The notes: generated by a model not told the origin, from the sequence alone. Counted from the stretch's first letter, positions 14,752 to 25,095 are shown. The stretch is DNA of 64,000 bases from Bordetella genomosp. 13 (GCF_007679965.1 NZ_VEHL01000001.1:1116001-1180000); one strand, 5' to 3'. A program made the numbers and translations.

Positions 14752-17627
14752 AGCAGTGCCATCGGTACCTCATGGGGCCGGTACTTGCATGTCTGGTCGC
14801 CGGCTGTGCCGGACCCGACCCCTCCGCGGCCACGACCGCGCGCATGCCCGCTGCCTCGCGAAGTTCCTTTGACGACGACGTGGGAGGCACGCCCGTCACG
14901 CAGGCCGTGTCCGTGCCGCCCGCGTCCTCGCGCACCGCGCGCCGCGCCACGCCGCTGGCCGACGCGCCGCAACCCGTCTCCCAGTCCGCTTATCAGGCCG
15001 CTTATCAAGCCGCCCCGGCGCGCGAGCGCCGCGCGCCCGCCACGCAGTCCGCCGCCGCCATGCCCCTGGCCGCGGCGCCGGCCGTGCCCGTCGCGTCGAC
15101 CACGGCATCCTCCGCCGCCGCGCCCCGGCCCGCCGCCTCGAACCGCAACGACGTCGTCTCGCTCAACTTCGTCGACACCGACATCCCCGCCGTGCTGCGC
15201 GTGCTGGCGCGCTTCACGCAGCGCAACTTCCTGGTCGACCCGCGCGTCAAGGGCAAGCTCACGCTGGTGTCCGAAGAGCCCGTGCCGTCCGACACCGCCT
15301 ACAGCATGCTGCTGGGCGCGCTGCGCATGCAGGGCTTCACAGTGGTCGACGTCAACGGCGTCAGCCGTGTCGTGCCCGAGGCCGACGCCAAGCTGCAGGG
15401 CGGCGCCGTGGCCGGCAGCGGCCAGCCTGGCGGCGGCATCGTCACGCGCACTTTCCGCCTGAACTACGAGACCGCGGCCGACCTGGTGCCCGTGCTGCGT
15501 CCCATGATCGCGCCCAACAATCCCATCACCGCCTACCCGGGCAACAACACGCTGGTCATCACCGACTACGCCGACAACCTGGACCGCATCGCCAAGATCA
15601 TCGCCAACGTCGACACGCCCACCTCGCTGGACACCGACGTCGTCAAGATGCGCAACGGCATCGCCGTGGACGTCGCCGCCATGGCCCAGCAACTGCTGGA
15701 CACGCAAAGCAAGGACCCGGCCCAGCGCATCGTGGTGGTGGCCGACCCGCGCGCCAACAGCATCGTGGTGCGCGCCAGCAGCCCCGCGCGCACCCGCCTG
15801 GCGCGCGAGCTGATCACCAAGCTGGACGAGTCGCAGGAAGAAGCGGGCAACCTGCACGTGGTGTACCTGCGCAACGCCCAGGCCCTGCACCTGGCCCGCG
15901 TGCTGCGCGGGCTGCTCACCGGCGAGACCGACGCCGCCAATGGCGCGCTGGATCCGGTGCGCGCCTCGCTGGGCACGGCGAGTTCCAGCGGCGGGGGCGG
16001 GCTGGCCGGCGGCACGCGCACCTCGGGCAGCGGCGCCTACGGCTCGCAAGGCCAGTCCACCAGCGGCACGTCGGGCCTGGGCGCGTCGGGCTCGATGCGC
16101 GGCTCGCTCAATGGCGGCATGGGCGCCGCGACCGGCGGGGCGGGCATGGGGCAGGGCGGCGCCATGGACAGCCAGCAGTCGATGGCGTTCTCGGCCAACG
16201 GCACCACCGTGCAGGCCGACGCGTCCACCAACACGCTGATCATCTCCGCGGCCGAGCCCATGTACCGCAGCCTGCGCAAGGTCATCGACCTGCTGGACCA
16301 GCGCCGCGCGCAGGTATTGATCGAAAGCCTCATCGTCGAGGTCACCGAGACCAACGCCGCGCAGCTGGGCATCCAGTGGATGGCCGGCAATCCCACGCGC
16401 GGGTTCGGCGGCACGCGATTCCCCAGCGCGGGCGGCCTGAACGCCAACGCCGGCACCACCATCGACGCGCTGCCGGGCGGGCTGAACATCGGCGTCATCA
16501 ACGGCAACGTGTCGCTGCCGGGCATCGGCGAGATCATCAACCTGAAGCTGCTGGCCACCGCGCTGCAGACGCAGGGCGGCACCAACATCCTGTCCACGCC
16601 CAATCTGCTGACGCTGGACAACGAGCCCGCGTCCATCATGGTGGGCAAGACCGTGCCCTTCGTCAGCGGCCAGTACGTCACCTCGGGCAGCGGCAGCGAC
16701 AATCCCTTCCAGACCGTCGAACGCGAGGACGTCGGCCTGAAGCTGAACGTGCGGCCGCAGATTTCCGAGGGCGGCACGGTCAAGCTGGACATCTACCAGG
16801 AAGTCTCCAGCATCGACGAAACGCTGTCCTCGACCGCCGGCATCGTCACCAACAAGCGCGCGCTGGATACCAGCGTGCTGCTGGAAGACGGCCAGATCAT
16901 GGTGCTGGGCGGACTGCTGGAAGACACCGTCACCACCGGCCGCGAATCCGTGCCGGTGCTGGGCAACATCCCCGTGCTGGGGGCGCTGTTCCGCTACGAC
17001 ACCCGCCAGCGCGCCAAGACCAACCTGATGGTGTTCCTGCGGCCCTACGTGGTGCGCGACGCCAGCGACAGCCGCGGCCTGACGCAGACCCGCTACGACT
17101 TCATGCGGCGCGCGCAGGGCGTGTCGCAGCCCGGCAACCACCTGGTGCTGCCCGACATGGGCGCGCCCATCCTGCCGCCGTCCGGCGTGCCCACCGCCGG
17201 CGAGAACACCTACGACCTGCGTCCCCAGGCCCAGGCCGATACGCTCAAGCGCGAAGGTCCCCCGGTCGAGTCGTCCACTGAAGTACGCCAGCGTCCGTCC
17301 GATCCCGAACAGTCGGACCGTCCCGCCCGCGTGCACGCCAACCTGCCCGCCGGCCTGACCATCTCCACCGACCCCGGCGCCATGTACGGCCAGACCGAGG
17401 AGACGCGCAGCGTGCTTCAGTTCGCCGACGTACCCACCGACCAGGAGGCGCAGCGCATCATGCAGCGCGCCCGCATCAGCGGCCTGAAAAGCTACGCGAT
17501 GACGGGCCCGGGCGGCATGGGCTACGTGGTGCGCGCGGACGTGCCGCGCGATCCCCGCGCCGTCGACAACGCGGTCGCCGTGCTGCGCGAGCTGGGCTAC
17601 CAGCCCGAGATCGTCGTCTCGCCCTGA
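14748..17627 (+). CDS. gspD: T2SS secretin GspD, lipoprotein type, with C-terminal extension
   Basis: Outer-membrane channel of the T2SS, 959 residues. The lipobox LVAGC places the lipid-modified Cys at residue 20, so the secretin can reach the outer membrane without a separate pilotin, as described for HxcQ. An Ala/Pro-rich linker (about 21-130) precedes the N0 domain ([29 protein letters not shown]) and N1-N3 repeats. A Gly/Ser-rich insert fills about 412-478. The secretin core holds [21 protein letters not shown] and ends [35 protein letters not shown] (about 740-775). The last 70 residues look like a SPOR-type fold, which is unusual. Confidence 0.95.
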   Translation: MKQCHRYLMGPVLACLVAGCAGPDPSAATTARMPAASRSSFDDDVGGTPVTQAVSVPPASSRTARRATPLADAPQPVSQSAYQAAYQAAPARERRAPATQSAAAMPLAAAPAVPVASTTASSAAAPRPAASNRNDVVSLNFVDTDIPAVLRVLARFTQRNFLVDPRVKGKLTLVSEEPVPSDTAYSMLLGALRMQGFTVVDVNGVSRVVPEADAKLQGGAVAGSGQPGGGIVTRTFRLNYETAADLVPVLRPMIAPNNPITAYPGNNTLVITDYADNLDRIAKIIANVDTPTSLDTDVVKMRNGIAVDVAAMAQQLLDTQSKDPAQRIVVVADPRANSIVVRASSPARTRLARELITKLDESQEEAGNLHVVYLRNAQALHLARVLRGLLTGETDAANGALDPVRASLGTASSSGGGGLAGGTRTSGSGAYGSQGQSTSGTSGLGASGSMRGSLNGGMGAATGGAGMGQGGAMDSQQSMAFSANGTTVQADASTNTLIISAAEPMYRSLRKVIDLLDQRRAQVLIESLIVEVTETNAAQLGIQWMAGNPTRGFGGTRFPSAGGLNANAGTTIDALPGGLNIGVINGNVSLPGIGEIINLKLLATALQTQGGTNILSTPNLLTLDNEPASIMVGKTVPFVSGQYVTSGSGSDNPFQTVEREDVGLKLNVRPQISEGGTVKLDIYQEVSSIDETLSSTAGIVTNKRALDTSVLLEDGQIMVLGGLLEDTVTTGRESVPVLGNIPVLGALFRYDTRQRAKTNLMVFLRPYVVRDASDSRGLTQTRYDFMRRAQGVSQPGNHLVLPDMGAPILPPSGVPTAGENTYDLRPQAQADTLKREGPPVESSTEVRQRPSDPEQSDRPARVHANLPAGLTISTDPGAMYGQTEETRSVLQFADVPTDQEAQRIMQRARISGLKSYAMTGPGGMGYVVRADVPRDPRAVDNAVAVLRELGYQPEIVVSP

Positions 17628-17638
17628 TCGGAGGCCCC

Positions 17639-19087
17639 ATGGACACGCCCGCCACGCCTTCCTACGCCGCCCTGCCGTATGCCTGGGCCCGCGCCCAGCG
17701 CGTGGCGCTGCGCCAGGCCCCCGGCGGGCTCGAGCTGGTGGCCACGCTGGGCACCCCCGGCTGGGCCATCACCGAGGTGCGCCGCCGCTATGGCGGCATC
17801 ACGCTGGTCCAGGTCAGCGATGCCGAGCTCGACACGCTGCTGTCCGCCACCTATTCCGACACCGGCGACGCGGCCTCGGTGGTGGGCGCCGCCGAAAGCG
17901 AAGTCGACCTGGACCGACTGATGCAGGACATGCCGGCCGTCACCGACCTGCTGGACGCGCAGGACGACGCGCCGGTCATCCGCATGATCAACGCGCTGTT
18001 GACGCAGGCCGCGCGCGACGGCGCCAGCGACATCCACATCGAGCCCTACGAGACCCATTCCGTGGTGCGCTACCGCGTCGACGGCACGCTGCGCGACGTG
18101 GTGTCGCCGCGCAAGGCGCTGCATGCGGCGCTGGTGTCGCGCATCAAGATCATGGGCCACCTGGACATCGCCGAGAAGCGCCTGCCGCAGGACGGCCGCA
18201 TCACCCTGCGCGTGGGGGGCCGGCCCATCGACGTGCGCGTGTCCACCGTGCCCACCGGCCACGGCGAGCGCGTGGTGCTGCGTCTGTTGGAAAAAGACGC
18301 CGGCCGCCTGCAGCTGGAAACCCTGGGCATGGCGCCCGACACGCTGGCCAGGCTGGCCAACCTCATCCGCCAGCCGCACGGCATCGTGCTGGTCACCGGC
18401 CCCACCGGCAGCGGCAAGACCACCACGCTGTACGCCGCGCTGGGCAAGATCGATACGTCGACCACCAACGTACTGACCGCCGAAGACCCCATCGAGTACG
18501 ACTTCCCGGGCATCGGCCAGATCCAGGTCAACGCGCGCATCGGCATGACCTTCGCCACCGCGCTGCGCGCCATCCTGCGCCAGGATCCGGACACCATCAT
18601 GATCGGCGAGATCCGCGACCTGGAAACCGCCCAGATCGCCGTGCAGTCCTCGCTGACCGGCCACGGCGTGCTGGCCTCGCTGCACACCAACGACGCCGTG
18701 TCGGCCGTCACCCGCATGACCGACATGGGCGTCGAACCCTTCCTGCTGGCCTCGTCGCTGCTGGGCGTGCTGGGCCAGCGCCTGGTGCGCCGCCTGTGTC
18801 CGCAATGCAAGAGGCCCGAGACCCTGCCCGAGGGCCGCATCGTCTACCGGCCGGTGGGCTGCCCCGCGTGCAGCAACACCGGCTACAGCGGCCGTACCGG
18901 CATCCATGAACTGTTCGTCATCGACGACGAGTCGCGCCGCTGCATCTACGAAGGCCTGGGCGAGCAGGCCCTGCGCGCCGCGGCCGCCCGCGCCGGCATG
19001 CGCACCATGCGCGACGACGGCCAGCGCTGGGTCGATGCCGGCATCAGTTCCCCCGAAGAAATCCTGCGCGTCACGCGCGACGCCTGA
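17639..19087 (+). CDS. gspE: T2SS assembly ATPase GspE
   Basis: Cytoplasmic ATPase that powers pseudopilus assembly, 482 residues. Walker [14 protein letters not shown] is at about 254, the Asp box is near [16 protein letters not shown], Walker [10 protein letters not shown] is at about 320, and the His box [16 protein letters not shown] follows. The zinc-binding module has CPQC (about 387) and GCPAC (about 408), then [13 protein letters not shown]. The N-terminal domain is somewhat short. It starts 11 bp after gspD and is followed 11 bp later by gspF. Confidence 0.96.
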   Translation: MDTPATPSYAALPYAWARAQRVALRQAPGGLELVATLGTPGWAITEVRRRYGGITLVQVSDAELDTLLSATYSDTGDAASVVGAAESEVDLDRLMQDMPAVTDLLDAQDDAPVIRMINALLTQAARDGASDIHIEPYETHSVVRYRVDGTLRDVVSPRKALHAALVSRIKIMGHLDIAEKRLPQDGRITLRVGGRPIDVRVSTVPTGHGERVVLRLLEKDAGRLQLETLGMAPDTLARLANLIRQPHGIVLVTGPTGSGKTTTLYAALGKIDTSTTNVLTAEDPIEYDFPGIGQIQVNARIGMTFATALRAILRQDPDTIMIGEIRDLETAQIAVQSSLTGHGVLASLHTNDAVSAVTRMTDMGVEPFLLASSLLGVLGQRLVRRLCPQCKRPETLPEGRIVYRPVGCPACSNTGYSGRTGIHELFVIDDESRRCIYEGLGEQALRAAAARAGMRTMRDDGQRWVDAGISSPEEILRVTRDA

Positions 19088-19098
19088 GGAGTCCGACC

Positions 19099-20307
19099 AT
19101 GCCCAGTTTCAAATACGAAGCGGCCGCGATGTCCGGCAAGATCGAGCGGGGCCGGCTGGACGCCGACAGCCCGCGCGCGGCGCGCACGCAGTTGCGCGCC
19201 CGCGGCCTGACCGCCCTGCAGGTGGTCGAGTCCTCGGGCAAGGGCGACGTCGCCGTCTCGCCTTTCGCGCCGCGCCTGTCCGACGCCGACCTGGCCTGGG
19301 CCACGCGCCAGCTGGCCAGCCTGCTGGCCGCCAGCCTGCCGCTGGAAGCCGCGCTCAGCGCCACCATCGAGCAGGCCGAGCGCAAGCACATCGCCGAGAC
19401 GCTGGCGGCCGTGCGCGCCGACGTGCGCGCCGGCCAGCGCCTGGCCGACGCCATGTCCGCGCGTCCGCGCGACTTTCCCGAAATCTACCGCGCGCTGATC
19501 AGCGCGGGCGAAGACTCCGGCGACCTGGGCCGCGTCATGGAGCGCCTGGCCAGCTACATCGAAGAGCGCAACGCGCTGCGCTCCAAGATCGTGGCCGCCT
19601 TCATCTATCCGGTCATCGTCGCCTTCGTGTCGGTGTGCATCGTCATCTTCCTGCTCAGCTACGTCGTGCCGCAGGTCGTCACTGCCTTCACCCAGGCGCG
19701 GCAAGAGCTGCCGTTCCTCACCCAGGCCATGTTGGCCGCCAGCGACTACGTGCGCAGCTGGGGATGGTTGAACGCCCTGGTGGCGGTGGGCGGCTTCTGG
19801 ATCTGGCGCATCTCGCAGCGCGCGCCCGCAGCCCGCCTGTCGTGGCACAGCCGAGTACTGAGGCTGCCGCTGATGGGACGCTTCGTGCTGGGCGTGAACA
19901 CCGCGCGCTTCGCGTCCACGCTGGCCATTCTTACCGACGCCGGCGTGCCGCTGCTGCGCGCGCTCGAGGCCGCGCGCCAGACCCTGGGCAACGAGCGCCT
20001 GAAGCTGTGCGTGCACGACGCCACCGCCCGCGTGCGCGAAGGCGTGTCACTGGGCGGCGCCTTGCGCGTGCAGAAGATATTTCCGCCGCTGCTGACGCAC
20101 CTGATCGCCAGCGGCGAGAAAACGGGCGCCTTGCCGCCCATGCTGGACCGGGCCGCGCAGTCGCTGTCCGCCGACCTGGAACGCCGCGCGATGTCGATGA
20201 CCGCGCTGCTGGAGCCGCTGATGATCCTGGTGATGGGCGGCATGGTGATGATGATCGTGCTGGCGGTACTGATGCCGATCATGGAGATGAATCAGTTGGT
20301 GCAGTAG
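19099..20307 (+). CDS. gspF: T2SS inner-membrane protein GspF
   Basis: Polytopic platform protein, 402 residues. The N-terminus MPSFKYEAAAMSGKIERGRLDADSPRAARTQLRARGL is typical. Two GspF repeats follow: LASLLAASLPLEAALSATIEQ with the membrane segment AAFIYPVIVAFVSVCIVIFLLSYVVP (about 172-197), and FASTLAILTDAGVPLLRALEAARQTL with the final helix PLMILVMGGMVMMIVLAVLMPI. It closes the gspG-F operon. Motif B of the first DING gene begins 17 bp after its stop. Confidence 0.95.
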   Translation: MPSFKYEAAAMSGKIERGRLDADSPRAARTQLRARGLTALQVVESSGKGDVAVSPFAPRLSDADLAWATRQLASLLAASLPLEAALSATIEQAERKHIAETLAAVRADVRAGQRLADAMSARPRDFPEIYRALISAGEDSGDLGRVMERLASYIEERNALRSKIVAAFIYPVIVAFVSVCIVIFLLSYVVPQVVTAFTQARQELPFLTQAMLAASDYVRSWGWLNALVAVGGFWIWRISQRAPAARLSWHSRVLRLPLMGRFVLGVNTARFASTLAILTDAGVPLLRALEAARQTLGNERLKLCVHDATARVREGVSLGGALRVQKIFPPLLTHLIASGEKTGALPPMLDRAAQSLSADLERRAMSMTALLEPLMILVMGGMVMMIVLAVLMPIMEMNQLVQ

Positions 20308-20324
20308 ATCGGACTTATGTGTCC

Positions 20325-20356
20325 CAAGTCCGCGGCACGCCTGCAGTTTGGGTCAT
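20325..20356 (+). promoter_or_regulatory. Motif B promoter-like site upstream of DING gene 1
   Basis: CAAGTCCGC (20325-20333), 18 bases, GTCAT (20352-20356), 117 bp before the start. The left side reads ACTTATGTGTCC, so GGACTT and AAGTCC also form a small dyad here. Same spacing as three other sites. Confidence 0.6.
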
Positions 20357-20473
20357 GTACGGCGCCGATATTGAAGGCGTCGCGCGGTAGCCGTTCGACA
20401 GAGGCGCGCGATGAGGTCGTGACTCATCCTCTAGTGGTTTCCATTCCGTGGTTCAACCGTTAGGAGATTCACC

Positions 20474-21679
20474 ATGTCGCATCGGAACATTCTTGTGTCG
20501 TCCGCGCTGGCGGCCGGGTTTGCCTTGATCGGCGCGCATGCCGCCGCGCAGAGCGTCGTCACCGGCGGGGCAACCGAACCCATCGCCATGTACCAATCCC
20601 TCATGCCGGTGGACGGCGTGCATTTCTCGTATGCGGGCACGGGCAGCAGCATCGGCAAGATCGCCGTGTTCAACAACGACGGCGCCCTGTTCGGCCATGC
20701 CGGCCGCAGCGTGCCCATGTCGGCCAGCGAGCTGATCATCACCCCCGCCGAAGACGCCGCCTACGCGCTGGCCCACATCACCAGCCCCGCCACGCCCGCT
20801 GATATGTGGGGGCCGGTACTGCAGATGCCCGCCTACGTCAGTGCCGTCGCGATCCCGTTCAACAAGACGAATACGTCCGGCAATCCCGAAGCGCTGAACT
20901 TTCGAGCGCTCGCCTCCAGCACGCTGCCCGACGTGGCGGACCTGTGCGGCATCTTTTCGGGCCGCATCGTGGACTGGTCCATGATTCCTGGCTCGCATCG
21001 CTCGGGTCCGGTCACCGTGCTGTATCGCGCGGATGGCAGCGGGACCAGCGTGCTGTTGGGCAATTTCCTGAACGCGGCCTGCACGGCCACCGAGCCCAAC
21101 CTGACCGGCGGCGCATTCGACGCGAACCAGCCGATTTTCGCGGCGCAGTTTCCCGCGGCCATCGTGCCGGGCAACTTCGTGCCGGTGTCTGGCAGCGGGA
21201 ATATGGATGCGGCTGTACTGGCCAATGTGGGCGGCATCGGTTACGTGAACCCCGGCGCGTTGACGCCCTGGGCTGCGGATGCGAGCAGGGTGGCCCAGGT
21301 GAAGGGGTTTTCGCCTACCGAGGCCAGCATTTCCTTGGCGGCCAACGGCGTGCCGCTGCCCTCGGGCGTCGCGGTGAACACGCGAGCGGGCTGGATGCCG
21401 AATTTCGGCAATCCGTCCGTTGGCTATCCCATCGCGGGCTTTTCGTCGTTGGTCGTCAGCCAGTGTTTCCTGGGGGCGGATCCGATGGCCACCGTGAGCA
21501 CGATGATGGAGTTTCTCAACGGGTTTTATTCGCTAGGATCGTTGTCGGGTCCGGAGGTAGTGCTGCCGATGCCATGGCGGAATGCGGTCGTCGCGACGTT
21601 TTTGAACAATTCTTCTGGGCGGGGGAAGAATGTGCAAAATCCGTTGGTGTGCAATGGAATGGGAAAACCGTTGCCATAA
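20474..21679 (+). CDS. DING/PstS-like secreted substrate-binding protein, copy 1
   Basis: Exported 401-residue protein with a signal peptide (MSHRNILVSSALAAGFALIGAHAAA, cleavage near AAA-QS). The mature start TGGATEPIAMYQSL and SYAGTGSSIGKIAVFNNDGALF correspond to the DING signature (GGATLPQ, GTGSGxGKxAxLTND). The second ligand block VLYRADGSGTSVLLGNFL matches the phosphate-binding loop of PstS. Four cysteines suggest disulfides. In Pseudomonas aeruginosa the DING-type phosphatase LapA is cargo of the Hxc T2SS, so cargo status here is a reasonable inference. It is the most diverged of the three copies. AGGAG precedes the ATG. Confidence 0.85.
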   Translation: MSHRNILVSSALAAGFALIGAHAAAQSVVTGGATEPIAMYQSLMPVDGVHFSYAGTGSSIGKIAVFNNDGALFGHAGRSVPMSASELIITPAEDAAYALAHITSPATPADMWGPVLQMPAYVSAVAIPFNKTNTSGNPEALNFRALASSTLPDVADLCGIFSGRIVDWSMIPGSHRSGPVTVLYRADGSGTSVLLGNFLNAACTATEPNLTGGAFDANQPIFAAQFPAAIVPGNFVPVSGSGNMDAAVLANVGGIGYVNPGALTPWAADASRVAQVKGFSPTEASISLAANGVPLPSGVAVNTRAGWMPNFGNPSVGYPIAGFSSLVVSQCFLGADPMATVSTMMEFLNGFYSLGSLSGPEVVLPMPWRNAVVATFLNNSSGRGKNVQNPLVCNGMGKPLP

Positions 21680-21805
21680 CGTAGTTGTGTTGATGGGCTG
21701 GTTTTGTTAATTGACGAGTGGCGGTTATCTCGCGCATGGTGGAATTTTTGTTGATTATTTATAGGTTTAATGGATGGTTTAAGTTATTTGCTAATTTCGA
21801 ATTCT

Positions 21806-21830
21806 AAGGGCGAGCTTGGCTCGCCCTTTT
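21806..21830 (+). terminator. Rho-independent terminator after DING gene 1
   Basis: Stem AAGGGCGAGC (21806-21815) / GCTCGCCCTT (21819-21828), loop TTG, followed by TTTTTCTTT. Confidence 0.9.
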
Positions 21831-21900
21831 TCTTTGCGCCCGCGTGACGACATTGCTTTAAGTCTACCGGTAGTTGTCTCTCGAGAAGGAGTGTGTGACT

Positions 21901-21932
21901 CAAGTCCGCAACTCGAACTTATCGGTTGTCAT
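21901..21932 (+). promoter_or_regulatory. Motif B promoter-like site, distal copy before DING gene 2
   Basis: CAAGTCCGC (21901-21909), 18 bases, GTCAT (21928-21932). It lies 93 bp upstream of a second copy, so DING gene 2 may have two promoters of the same type. Confidence 0.6.
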
Positions 21933-21993
21933 CAAAAGTGAATATAAAGCGCGATCTGGTTCAACGGCATGCCAAAAAAATTCGAATATGACT

Positions 21994-22025
21994 CAAGTCC
22001 GCGATTTGATTTGATTAGCCGTCAT
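21994..22025 (+). promoter_or_regulatory. Motif B promoter-like site, proximal copy before DING gene 2
   Basis: CAAGTCCGC (21994-22002), 18 bases, GTCAT (22021-22025), 131 bp before the ATG at 22157. The left flank TATGACT is shared with the 21901 and 25096 sites. Confidence 0.6.
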
Positions 22026-22156
22026 ACAGCGAATTGATACTGTCTCTGTCGCACGAGATTGCAGTGGAGGGGGTGCGACAGACCGAATTCCCTTTTTTCC
22101 TCCGTATCGTGATTTCAACCTCATCCGGTTTATCCAATTCGTCAGGAGATCAAGTC

Positions 22157-23395
22157 ATGTCGTTCAAGAAATCCGTTCTGGCTTCGGCCGTCGCGCTGGG
22201 TCTGATGTCCGTGGCCGCTGGCGCCATGGCCCAGAAGGTTGTGTCGGGCGGCGCCACGCTGCCCCAGACGCTGTACACCACCATCATGCCGGCTAACAAC
22301 ATCGACTTCTCGTACCTGGGTACGGGTAGCGGCACGGGCAAGACCGCCGTGCTGACCAACGACGGTTCGCTGTTCGGCCATGCTGGCCGCAGCGTTGCCA
22401 TCGCCGGCAGCGACGTCGTCATCACCCCGGCCGAAGACGCCACCTACAAGGCCGACCACATCGACGCCGCCACCAACAAGTGGGGCCCGATGCTGCAGAT
22501 CCCGTCGGTGGCCACCTCGGTCACGATCCCCTTCAACAAGGCCGTCACCTCCGGCGCCGCCGACCTGGACTTCTCGGCCACCGACAGCGCCACCGCTCCC
22601 GACGTGGCCGACCTGTGCAAGATCTTCTCCGGCGCCGTCACCGACTGGAGCGACATCCCCGGCTCCAACCGTTCGGGCCCGATCACGGTTCTGTACCGTG
22701 ACGAAGGCAGCGGCACCAGCGCCCTGCTGGCCAACTTCCTGCGCTCGCAGTGCCCCACCGAACTGTTCGCCACCAGCCACCTGAAGGCCACCAACAGCAC
22801 GGGCCGCGGCGTGTTCCAGCTGGACCAGCAAACGTTCAAGATGCAGTTCAAGAACGATACGGTTCCCTCGAACTTCGTGCCGGTCACGGGCAGCAGCGGC
22901 ATGCGTGTCGGCGTGTTCGCCGCCGAAGGCCGTGTAGGCTACGTGGGTCCGGACGTCGTCGCCGCGGCCGACCTGGCCGACCCGACCAAGTACGCCAAGG
23001 TGCGCGGCGCTTCGCCGACGGGCGCCAACGTCGGCCTGGCTGTGGCCGACCGTGCTGTTCCCACCAGTGCCAACTTCAATACCCGCGCTGCCTGGGCCCC
23101 CAACTTCGGCGTTCCCACCAGCGGCTACCCGATCGTGGGCTTCACGACCCTGGTCGTGAACCAGTGCTACAGCGGTACTGACGCCAACGGCACGCAAGCC
23201 GCCATCGTCGCCTTCCTGACCAAGCTGTACACGACGACCGACCACGATGCCGCCATCAACGCCGACAACTTCGTGCCGCTGTCGTCCTCGTGGAAGACCG
23301 CTGTCACGAACACGTTCCTGAACAACACGTCGGGTCGTGGCCTGAACATCGGCAACGCCACGGTTTGCAACAGCATCGGCAAGCCGCTGCTGTAA
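22157..23395 (+). CDS. DING/PstS-like secreted substrate-binding protein, copy 2
   Basis: Exported 412-residue protein. The start at 22157 follows AGGAG and gives a clean signal peptide (MSFKKSVLASAVALGLMSVAAGAMA). The mature protein begins QKVVSGGATLPQTLYTTIMP, the closest DING match of the three, followed by DFSYLGTGSGTGKTAVLTND and the second phosphate-loop motif VLYRDEGSGTSALLANFL. Four conserved cysteines are at ADLCKIF, SQCPTE, NQCYSG and TVCNSIG. Codon use is strongly GC-rich and looks highly expressed. Two motif-B sites and its own terminator make it a separate unit. Likely T2SS cargo by context. Confidence 0.87.
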   Translation: MSFKKSVLASAVALGLMSVAAGAMAQKVVSGGATLPQTLYTTIMPANNIDFSYLGTGSGTGKTAVLTNDGSLFGHAGRSVAIAGSDVVITPAEDATYKADHIDAATNKWGPMLQIPSVATSVTIPFNKAVTSGAADLDFSATDSATAPDVADLCKIFSGAVTDWSDIPGSNRSGPITVLYRDEGSGTSALLANFLRSQCPTELFATSHLKATNSTGRGVFQLDQQTFKMQFKNDTVPSNFVPVTGSSGMRVGVFAAEGRVGYVGPDVVAAADLADPTKYAKVRGASPTGANVGLAVADRAVPTSANFNTRAAWAPNFGVPTSGYPIVGFTTLVVNQCYSGTDANGTQAAIVAFLTKLYTTTDHDAAINADNFVPLSSSWKTAVTNTFLNNTSGRGLNIGNATVCNSIGKPLL

Positions 23396-23452
23396 TAGCC
23401 AGGGTCAACTGCACGCCACTCGGCCACAAGCTGGGGGGCCATAGTTGAAGTG

Positions 23453-23479
23453 GGCGAGGCGTTAAGCCTCGCCTTCTTT
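23453..23479 (+). terminator. Terminator-like hairpin after DING gene 2
   Basis: Stem GGCGAGGC (23453-23460) / GCCTCGCC (23466-23473), loop GTTAA, followed by TTCTTT. Confidence 0.7.
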
Positions 23480-23630
23480 ATGGCAATTGAGAATGTTCTG
23501 AATAGGTGTGGCCCCCGTTTGCGATCTGTCGGTGCCCGCCATATCAACCAAGAACTCAGGCGGGCCTCAGTGCAGGGCACCCAGGCCTTGCTTTTCCTTG
23601 TTAGGTCGTTCAAACATGAGGAGATAATTC

Positions 23631-24890
23631 ATGGCGAGAAAAAATTCTATTCTGATTTCGACCATTGCGTTGGGTCTAATGTCTTTCGCCGCCGGCGCTA
23701 TAGCTCAGAAAGTTGTCTCAGGTGGATCTACGCTGGCTCAAGGCTTGTACATCGCTATCATGCCAGCTGACAACTTTAACTTTTCGTACAAAGTTACGGG
23801 TAGCGAGGTGGGCAAGACTGCAGTATTGACTAACGAAGGCGCACTATTTGATCGCCCAGCCCGCAGTGTTGCTATTGCAGGTAGTGACGTTGTCATCTCA
23901 CCCACCGAGGACGCCGTGTACAAGGCCAATCACATTGATGACAAGGACAATAAATGGGGGCCAGTGCTGCAGTTTCCGGCTGTAGTCACGTCAGTCGTGA
24001 TCCCATTCCGAAAGGCCCTCGCTGTAGGCACTCCTCTCAACACATCGACTCAGTTGGACTTCTCGGCTGAAATCAGTCCGACCGCCCCCGATGTAGCTGA
24101 TTTGTGTCGAATCTTCTCGGGTGCCGTTACCGACTGGAGCGGTATTGAAGGGTCTCATCGTACGGGCCCTATTACGGTGCTATACCGTGAGGACGGCAGT
24201 GGAACAAGCGCTCTTCTCGGTAATTTCCTGCGGACGCAATGTCCCACTGAACTATATGCCACCACTAATTTGAAGGCTGCTAACAATGTGGGGAGGGGAG
24301 TTTTCCAGCTTGACCAACAAAACTTTTCTCAGCAGTTCAAAAACGACAAAGTCCCTCCTACTTTTATGCAAGTTAAGTACAGTGCGGGAATGCGCGACGC
24401 TGTCTTTGCCGCGGAAGGTCGGATTGGCTATATGGGGCCAGACCTTATTTTGCCGGCCGATCTGTCGAATGCGGCCAAATATGCCAAGGTGCGCGGCTTC
24501 TCGCCAACGAGTGCAAACGTTAACGCGGCTGTTATGGCATGGGTGCCGACGACGCCTACCAACGCTACTGCCGTTACCCGCGATGCCTGGGTTCCCAAGT
24601 TTGGCCTGCACCCCGGAGGTTACCCAATTGTTGGCTTCACGGCCCTGGTCGTGAACCAGTGCTATAGCGGTGCAGATGCCAATGGCACGCAAGCCGCCAT
24701 CGTCGCGTTTCTTACCAGGCTATACACCACGACTGACTTCGATGCGGCCATCACTGCCGACAACTTCGTGCCGCTGCCGTCCTCGTGGAAGACCGCCGTC
24801 ACGAACACGTTCCTGAATAACACGTCGGGGCGTGGGCAGAACATCGGCAACGCCACGGTTTGCAACGGCATCGGTAAGCCGCTGCTGTAA
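23631..24890 (+). CDS. DING/PstS-like secreted substrate-binding protein, copy 3
   Basis: 419-residue paralogue of copy 2 with signal peptide (MARKNSILISTIALGLMSFAAGAIA) and the same motifs: GGSTLAQGLYIAIMP, SYKVTGSEVGKTAVLTNEGALF, VLYREDGSGTSALLGNFL. LTNEG and TGSEVG depart from the usual LTNDG and GTGSGxG, so ligand binding may differ. The body is A+T-rich in codon use, unlike copy 2, but the last 260 bp (from about 24634) is nearly identical to copy 2 at DNA level. This suggests a foreign or drifting gene repaired by conversion at its 3' end. No motif-B site precedes it. GAGGAG precedes the ATG. Confidence 0.85.
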   Translation: MARKNSILISTIALGLMSFAAGAIAQKVVSGGSTLAQGLYIAIMPADNFNFSYKVTGSEVGKTAVLTNEGALFDRPARSVAIAGSDVVISPTEDAVYKANHIDDKDNKWGPVLQFPAVVTSVVIPFRKALAVGTPLNTSTQLDFSAEISPTAPDVADLCRIFSGAVTDWSGIEGSHRTGPITVLYREDGSGTSALLGNFLRTQCPTELYATTNLKAANNVGRGVFQLDQQNFSQQFKNDKVPPTFMQVKYSAGMRDAVFAAEGRIGYMGPDLILPADLSNAAKYAKVRGFSPTSANVNAAVMAWVPTTPTNATAVTRDAWVPKFGLHPGGYPIVGFTALVVNQCYSGADANGTQAAIVAFLTRLYTTTDFDAAITADNFVPLPSSWKTAVTNTFLNNTSGRGQNIGNATVCNGIGKPLL

Positions 24891-24941
24891 TCGTCGAGGC
24901 CACCTGGATAGCCCTGACCACAAGAGGTGGTGCTGGTTGAG

Positions 24942-24981
24942 ATATTGGCGAGGCTCCAAAAGGCTTCGCCGATATGTTTTC
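24942..24981 (+). terminator. Terminator-like hairpin after DING gene 3
   Basis: ATATTGGCGAGGC (24942-24954) pairs with GCTTCGCCGATAT (24963-24975) using two G-U pairs, followed by GTTTTCG. It resembles the hairpin after copy 2. Confidence 0.65.
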
Positions 24982-25095
24982 GTAAGCCTTTAAAGTTTTT
25001 GTCACACGCAGGGCAAATAATGGCGAATAGGCGCCACCCTTTATTGGTTCCCTCTACCTGCCCATGAAAGCTATAGCGGCAAAGCGTATGTAACT

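Larger units (their letters stand above)
21680..22156. other. AT-rich intergenic region between DING genes 1 and 2
   Basis: Contains the DING 1 terminator (21806-21830) and two tandem motif-B sites (21901-21932 and 21994-22025). The remaining sequence is clearly richer in A and T than its neighbours and shows no coding potential that I can support. Confidence 0.7.

Noticed and set aside
20474..24890. Ordinary high-affinity phosphate uptake (Pst) cluster
   Set aside because: No pstC, pstA or pstB follows, there are three receptor-like copies, and the DING signature plus T2SS context fit secreted cargo better.
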